Positions 59,892 through 64,000 of a stretch of 64,000 nt of DNA are shown here, piece after piece (position 1 is the stretch's first letter; each line of letters starts with the position of its first letter). A model generated the notes under the pieces. The model made no database searches. It had not been told where the DNA came from and saw only the letters and a list, made by a program, of their open reading frames with translations. Position numbers and translations under genes: made by a program. The stretch lies in assembly GCA_963737625.1 (NCBI GenBank), contig CAVTTK010000002.1:992001-1056000 (forward strand), given 5' to 3'. Source of the DNA: Bog-756 sp963737625 (GTDB lineage Bacteria > Actinomycetota > Acidimicrobiia > Acidimicrobiales > RAAP-2).

Positions 59892-62171
59892 GTGTCCATC
59901 GGCATCCGAGACGAGCACGAGGAGCTGCGGGCCTCACTCCAACGGTGGGTCGACTCCCGCTGCCCCCCCGAGGTCACCCGGGCGGCGCTGGATGCCGATG
60001 CCGATGCACTGCCCCCGTGGTGGGGTGAGCTCGGCGCCCAGGCCACGCTGGGCATCCACATCGACGAGGCGTTCGGCGGCCAGGGTGCCGGCATGGTGGA
60101 GCTGGCCGTCACCGCCGAAGTGTTGGGTCGGGCGGCCGCTCCCGGGCCCTGGGGCACCACCGGAGTGGTGGCCGCCGTGGTGGCTGAATACGGGGATCCC
60201 GAGCTGGCCAAAGTGGTGCTTCCCCGCCTGGTGGACGGGGGTGCACCGGCCACGCTGGCCGTTCCCACGGCGGCCCCGGACGGCTCGGCGGTATCCCCCC
60301 CGGGGCTGACCGGGCGTCCCGGTCCCGGAGGCACGATCTCGGTGTCCGGTTCGCTGGCCCCCCTCCTCAACGGGGCCACGGCCACCACCGTGCTGGCCCC
60401 GGTGGTCACCGGGGGCGACGTCCGCTGGATCCTCGTGGAGCGGGGACCCGGCGTGGAGGTGGAGCCGCTGCCCAGCTTCGATCCCTCCCGCCGGTCGGCC
60501 CGATGGATCCTCGACGACGTGGCGGTGGCCGCCGACCACGTGCTCGCCGGAGCCTCCGCCGGTCGCATCCGGGACCTGTCCCTCGTGGTCTTCTCGGCCG
60601 AGGCGGTCGGCGGAGCCCGCTGGTGCCTCGACACGGCGGCCGAGCACGCCCGGACCCGCCAACAGTTCGGTAGGCCCATCGGGCAGTTCCAAGGGGTCAA
60701 GCACCGGTTGGCCGACATGCTGGTGGCCGTGGAGCAGGCGGTGGCCGCGGTGTGGGACGCGGCGTCGGTCCTGGACCATGAGGCGTCCCTCCGCCCCGGG
60801 GGTGGCCCCCAGGCCGCCTCCGACGACGGGCCCTCGGCGCGCCTGGCGGTCCAACTGGCCGCGGCGCTGGCCCTGGACGGCTATGTGGAAGCGGCCAAGG
60901 GGACCATCCAGCTCCTGGGGGGCATGGGCTTCACCTGGGAGCACGACGCCCACATCCATCTGCGCCGGTCCACCACGCTGCGCCAGATCGTCGGGGGCAC
61001 CGCCCCGCTCCGGGCCGAGGCCTCCCGACTGGCCCTGGCCGGCCGTCGCCGGCGCCTCAGCATCGAGCTGCCCCCCGAGGCCGAGATCCTCCGCCACGAG
61101 CTGCTCCCGGTCGTGGCGTCCATCGCCGCCCTCGGGGACCCGGCCGAGCAGCGCCGGCGCCTGGCCGACGAGGGCCTGTTGACCCCGCACTGGCCGGCCC
61201 CGTTCGGTCGGGACGCAGGGGCAGTGGAACAGCTGGTCATCGATCAGGTATGCGATGAGGTCGGTCTGCGCCGGCCCAACCTGGCCGTGGCGGCCTGGGC
61301 CCTCCCGACCATCATGGCCCACGGCACACCCGAGCAGACCGAGCGCTTCGTGGCCCCGACCCTCCGGGGCGACATCATCTGGTGCCAGCTGTTCAGCGAG
61401 CCCGGAGCCGGTTCCGACCTGGCGGCCCTCAGCACCCGGGCCACCAGGGTGGACGGGGGCTGGTCACTCGACGGCCAAAAGGTGTGGACGTCGGTGGCCA
61501 CCCGGGCCCATATGGGCATCTGCCTGGCCCGGACCAACCCCGATGTACCCAAGCACCGGGGCATCACCTACTTCTTGGTCGACATGCACTCCTCGGGCAT
61601 CGAGGTCCGGCCCCTGCGGGAGATCACCGGCGACGCCCTGTTCAACGAGGTGTTCTTCGACCGGTGCTTCGTCCCCGACGACTGTGTGGTGGGTGAGGTG
61701 GACGGTGGCTGGCGACTCGCTCGCACCACGCTGGCCAACGAACGCGTCTCGCTCTCGACCGACTCGGCATTCGGGGGGGCCCTCGAAGGGGTGTTGGCCC
61801 GGGTGGCCGCCGACCCGGCCCGACAGGACCCGGTGACCCTGGATCGACTGGGTGAACTGCTGGCCGAGGCCCAGTCCCTGGCCCAACTGGGCCTGCGAGC
61901 CACGCTGCGCTCGGTGGGCGGACTGCAGCCCGGGCCGGAGTCCAGTGTGCGCAAGCTCCTGGGGGCGGAGTTCGAACAGCGCGTGCACGAGTTCGGTCTC
62001 GACTGGGCGGGTCCCGCCGGCGCGGTCACGCTGGGTGATGCCGCCGTGTCGGCCCACGGTGTACTGCACAGCAAGTGCCTGACCATCGCCGGGGGGACGA
62101 GCGAGGTGCAGCGGAACGTGATCGGGGAGCGGCTGCTCGGACTGCCCCGGGACCCGGAGCCGGGGCGGTGA
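59892..62171 (+). CDS. Tandem (fused beta-alpha) acyl-CoA dehydrogenase, FadE34-like
   Basis: 759 aa from GTG 59892. Residues about 1-385 are a beta-type dehydrogenase half (RTRQQFGRPIGQFQGVKHRL; GGMGFTWEHDAHIHLRRSTT) without SEPxAGSD. Residues about 395-755 are an alpha-type half (CQLFSEPGAGSDLAALSTRA; VDMHSSGIEVRPLREITGDA; IAGGTSEVQRNVIGERLLGL) without RxQFG. Each active site therefore needs both halves, equivalent to a heteromeric enzyme in one polypeptide, as in mycobacterial FadE34 (ChsE3), which dehydrogenates steroid side-chain CoA esters. KstR-like operators upstream strengthen a steroid link, still inferential. Confidence 0.9.
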   Translation: MSIGIRDEHEELRASLQRWVDSRCPPEVTRAALDADADALPPWWGELGAQATLGIHIDEAFGGQGAGMVELAVTAEVLGRAAAPGPWGTTGVVAAVVAEYGDPELAKVVLPRLVDGGAPATLAVPTAAPDGSAVSPPGLTGRPGPGGTISVSGSLAPLLNGATATTVLAPVVTGGDVRWILVERGPGVEVEPLPSFDPSRRSARWILDDVAVAADHVLAGASAGRIRDLSLVVFSAEAVGGARWCLDTAAEHARTRQQFGRPIGQFQGVKHRLADMLVAVEQAVAAVWDAASVLDHEASLRPGGGPQAASDDGPSARLAVQLAAALALDGYVEAAKGTIQLLGGMGFTWEHDAHIHLRRSTTLRQIVGGTAPLRAEASRLALAGRRRRLSIELPPEAEILRHELLPVVASIAALGDPAEQRRRLADEGLLTPHWPAPFGRDAGAVEQLVIDQVCDEVGLRRPNLAVAAWALPTIMAHGTPEQTERFVAPTLRGDIIWCQLFSEPGAGSDLAALSTRATRVDGGWSLDGQKVWTSVATRAHMGICLARTNPDVPKHRGITYFLVDMHSSGIEVRPLREITGDALFNEVFFDRCFVPDDCVVGEVDGGWRLARTTLANERVSLSTDSAFGGALEGVLARVAADPARQDPVTLDRLGELLAEAQSLAQLGLRATLRSVGGLQPGPESSVRKLLGAEFEQRVHEFGLDWAGPAGAVTLGDAAVSAHGVLHSKCLTIAGGTSEVQRNVIGERLLGLPRDPEPGR

Positions 62172-62242
62172 CCGGACGCCGGGAGTCGACCGGGCCCAGG
62201 CCCCGCGCATCGGGCTCGGGCGTGCGGAGGCGGCCCGGGCGA

Positions 62243-62291
62243 ACGAGAATGGAGCGACGGCCGCGCGTCCGGCCGTCGCACGAGAACGGAG
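62243..62291. repeat. Perfect 10-bp hairpin flanked by 12-bp direct repeats
   Basis: GCGACGGCCG-CGCGTC-CGGCCGTCGC (62254-62279) is a perfect inverted repeat. It is bracketed by ACGAGAATGGAG (62243-62254) and ACGAGAACGGAG (62280-62291), which differ at one base. The second copy supplies the ribosome-binding site of the MaoC gene at 62301. It could be a terminator, attenuator or protein-binding site. Confidence 0.5.
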
Positions 62292-62300
62292 GTCGGATCA

Positions 62301-62732
62301 GTGGGTGACCAGGTGCTGTACTTCGAGGATGTCCAGGAGGGGGACGAGGCCCCACAGCGCACCCGGGTGCTCAATCGCACCGACCTGGTGATGTACGCCG
62401 GGGCGTCGGGTGACTACAACCCCATGCACCATGACGAGGTCAAGGCCCAGGCGGCCGGGCAGCCGAGCGTGTTCGGCCACGGGATGTTCTCCATGGGATT
62501 CCTGGGCACGGCCATCACCGACTACGTGGGCGTGGGCAACGTCCGCCGCTACCAGGCCCGCTTCGCCAGGCAGACCTGGCCCGACGAGGAGCTCCGAACC
62601 AGGATCGTCGTCACCGCCAAGAGGGTCGAGGGTGACGATCACCTGGTCGACCTGGATGTCCGGCTCCAGAACGCCGACGGCGAGGAGAAGGTGGTCGGCC
62701 AGGCCACCGCGGTGGTTCCCAGCCGGGCCTGA
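62301..62732 (+). CDS. MaoC-family enoyl-CoA hydratase (R-hydratase)
   Basis: 143 aa from GTG 62301, with GGAGG upstream. The hydratase-2 motif is complete: YAGASGDYNPMHHD with Asp38 and His43, and the PSVFGHGM oxyanion segment. It hydrates 2-enoyl-CoA to (R)-3-hydroxyacyl-CoA. With the motif-poor half at 58400 it could form a heteromeric hydratase similar to ChsH1-ChsH2. It follows the tandem dehydrogenase by 130 bp and is separated from the convergent SDR by a GC hairpin. Confidence 0.9.
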   Translation: MGDQVLYFEDVQEGDEAPQRTRVLNRTDLVMYAGASGDYNPMHHDEVKAQAAGQPSVFGHGMFSMGFLGTAITDYVGVGNVRRYQARFARQTWPDEELRTRIVVTAKRVEGDDHLVDLDVRLQNADGEEKVVGQATAVVPSRA

Positions 62733-62741
62733 GCCCGGACT

Positions 62742-62769
62742 CCGGGCCGCCCCCGACGCGACGGCCCGG
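62742..62769. terminator. Bidirectional hairpin between convergent genes
   Basis: CCGGGCCG and CGGCCCGG arms (8 bp) enclose a 12-nt loop. They lie in the 42-bp gap between the convergent MaoC and SDR genes. No T tract. Confidence 0.5.
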
Positions 62770-62774
62770 GCCGC

Positions 62775-63677
62775 CTACATGAAGCTGAACTTGGGGATGC
62801 CCGACGAGATGCCCTTGAACAGTTCGCCCTTGGCCCCGGCGAGCTCCTCGGGGGTCCACATGGAGTCCCGGTGCACCTCGCCGATGGGATGGAAGCCGCC
62901 CATGGCCCAGATGCTCCCGCCGAACACGACGAAGTTCTGACCCGTCACGTCGGACGCCTCGTCCGAGGCCAGGAACGTCACCAACTGGGCGATGTTCTTC
63001 GGATCCCACTCGTCGAAGCCCGTCTCGGCCTTGGTCAGGCCTCCGAACATGTTCTCGGTCATCCGGGTGCGGGCCCGGGGTGAGATGGAGTTGACGGTGA
63101 TGCCGTAGCGCTCGAGCTCCCGGGCCAGCACCCACGTCAGCGAAGCGATGCCCGCCTTGGCCGCCGAGTAGTTGGCCTGTCCGGCGTTCCCGTACAGGCC
63201 GGCCTCTGACGAGGTGTTGATGATGTGGCCGCTCACCGTCTCGCCCGCCTTGGCCCGGTTCCTCCAGTACACGGCGGCATGGTGGGCGGGAGCAAAGTGA
63301 CCCTTCAGGTGCACCCGCACGACGTCGTCCCAGTCGGATTCCTGCATGTTGAAACTCATCTTGTCCCGGAGGATGCCGGCGTTGTTGACCAGGATGTCGA
63401 GCTGGCCGAACGTCTCGACGGCCTGGTCGACGAGCTCCTTGGCCCCCTGCCAGGAGCTGACGTCGGAGGCGTTGATGGCGGCGTCGCTGCCACCGTCCCG
63501 GATCAGCTCGACCACCTGCTCCGCCGGGTTCTTCTCGCCGTCCTCACTGGGCGTGGTGGCCCCGACGTCGTTGACGATCACCTTGGCGCCCTCGGAGGCC
63601 AGCAGCAGCGCCTCCTCACGACCGATCCCGCGTCCTGCGCCGGTGACGATGGCCACCTTGCCGTCGAGCATTCCCAT
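62775..63677 (-). CDS. SDR family oxidoreductase (hydroxyacyl-CoA dehydrogenase-like)
   Basis: 300 aa from ATG 63677; an ATG at 63680 is directly adjacent, but AGGAGG is 5 nt from the second and only 2 from the first. TGAGRGIGREEALLLASEGA, NVGAT-like NDVGATTPSEDGEKNPAEQV insert, LVNNAG, Ser in TSSEAGLYG and NYSAAK. The insert and the tail (DSMWTPEELAGAKGELFKGI) match the SDR at 4029-4916, so both are of the multifunctional-enzyme-type 3-hydroxyacyl-CoA dehydrogenase group. It would oxidise the hydroxyacyl-CoA made by a MaoC hydratase. Start region has a TAGACA hexamer at 63721-63716. Confidence 0.9.
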   Translation of the reverse strand: MGMLDGKVAIVTGAGRGIGREEALLLASEGAKVIVNDVGATTPSEDGEKNPAEQVVELIRDGGSDAAINASDVSSWQGAKELVDQAVETFGQLDILVNNAGILRDKMSFNMQESDWDDVVRVHLKGHFAPAHHAAVYWRNRAKAGETVSGHIINTSSEAGLYGNAGQANYSAAKAGIASLTWVLARELERYGITVNSISPRARTRMTENMFGGLTKAETGFDEWDPKNIAQLVTFLASDEASDVTGQNFVVFGGSIWAMGGFHPIGEVHRDSMWTPEELAGAKGELFKGISSGIPKFSFM

Positions 63678-63986
63678 CATGTCCTCCTCTGTCTGGTTGC
63701 TGTCGTTGATCGCTGTGTCTACGGACGGAGCCGACGCATGGCCGAGCCCTCGGCGCCTGCCCCCGGCCTGCTCCCCTACGCAGGTCCGCGGACCCGGTGC
63801 CCCCTGAACCCCGTTCCCGGGCCGCGGGGACGCGTGACCGGGAGCCGAGCGTTGGACGGAACCGGGGAAGCTTGGCCGAATTCGGCCCCCGACGGCAAGA
63901 CAGGGCTCAAGCCGTTCCGCCCGGGGGTGGGCGGGAAGGCGCGATGCTACATTCGCTGAGGTCGACAGCAGGTGAACGGAGACAGC
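63678..63986. other. 309-bp gene-free divergent intergenic region
   Basis: Between the SDR start and a probable gene entering at the right edge. Leftward TAGACA (63716-63721, minus strand) and rightward TACATT (63948-63953) are the only -10-like hexamers I would point to. No repeat or RNA structure stands out. Confidence 0.35.
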
Positions 63987-64000
63987 GTGAGTGGTCAGGG
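63987..64000 (+). CDS. Possible start of a gene running off the right edge
   Basis: GTG at 63987 is preceded by ACGGAGACAGC, a fair ribosome-binding site, and about 35 nt downstream of TACATT. Only VSGQ is readable, so no function can be given. Confidence 0.3.

Noticed and set aside
1..64000. Mobile element, prophage, CRISPR array or RNA genes
   Set aside because: I found no transposase, integrase or phage structural gene, no regularly spaced direct repeats, and no stretch with tRNA or rRNA features.

Overview
The window is a high-GC, gene-dense chromosomal segment whose genes look actinobacterial. It has many GTG starts, frequent ATGA/GTGA stop-start overlaps, an F420-type LLM oxidoreductase, TLP1 and lipid-transfer thiolases, DUF35 partners, and a fused FadE34-like acyl-CoA dehydrogenase of the kind known from mycobacterial steroid degraders. 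An uncultivated Acidimicrobiia-like lineage would fit, but this is inference. I see no rRNA, tRNA, CRISPR array, insertion sequence or phage gene.

Region A (1-9.1 kb): a divergent pair of acyl-CoA dehydrogenase half-subunits, then an acyl-CoA synthetase/VOC/SDR operon. Next comes a cluster of small enzymes (RidA, RraA, cupin, ureidoglycolate lyase-like) and a CoA-transferase in which the alpha and beta subunits are one chain. Region B (9.2-14.3 kb): a complete branched-chain/hydrophobic amino-acid-type (HAAT) ABC importer, with a binding protein, a fused LivH-LivM permease, LivG and LivF. Region C (14.4-28.4 kb): beta-oxidation-type genes (thiolases, SDR, enoyl-CoA hydratase, a second divergent dehydrogenase pair), an LLM oxidoreductase, a TetR/P450 pair with a clear operator, a GMC oxidoreductase with its small subunit, and a Ltp2-like aldolase with a DUF35 partner.

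Region D (28.4-45.7 kb): carbohydrate and export functions. These are a 2-hydroxyacid dehydrogenase, FGGY kinase, zinc alcohol dehydrogenase, SDR, PIG-L deacetylase, DrrAB-type exporter, an orphan solute-binding protein, a GH13 alpha-glucosidase, a ThuA-like protein, a secreted GH78 rhamnosidase, a GH43/32-like propeller protein and a GH4 glycosidase. Six of these genes carry about nine frameshifts between 29.8 and 45.2 kb, while the rest of the window shows none. Region E (44.4-50.2 kb): GH4, beta-hydroxyacid dehydrogenase, class I aldolase, FGGY kinase and a LarA-family nickel racemase form a tightly overlapped sugar or sugar-acid operon. Region F (50.3-55.5 kb): a second HAAT-type transporter in which the LivF ATPase is fused to a complete MFS transporter and no binding protein is encoded. 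Region G (55.5-64 kb): a TauD dioxygenase, an esterase, a NagB-like deaminase, then hot-dog hydratases, enoyl-CoA hydratase, the tandem dehydrogenase under a KstR-like double operator, MaoC and SDR.

A likely reading is a soil or sediment heterotroph that imports amphipathic or carboxylated compounds through HAAT systems. It would activate them with CoA and degrade them by steroid-like beta-oxidation, alongside a plant-polysaccharide or glycoside module. At least a dozen start codons sit 6-9 nt after a TANNNT -10-like hexamer, which suggests widespread leaderless transcripts.
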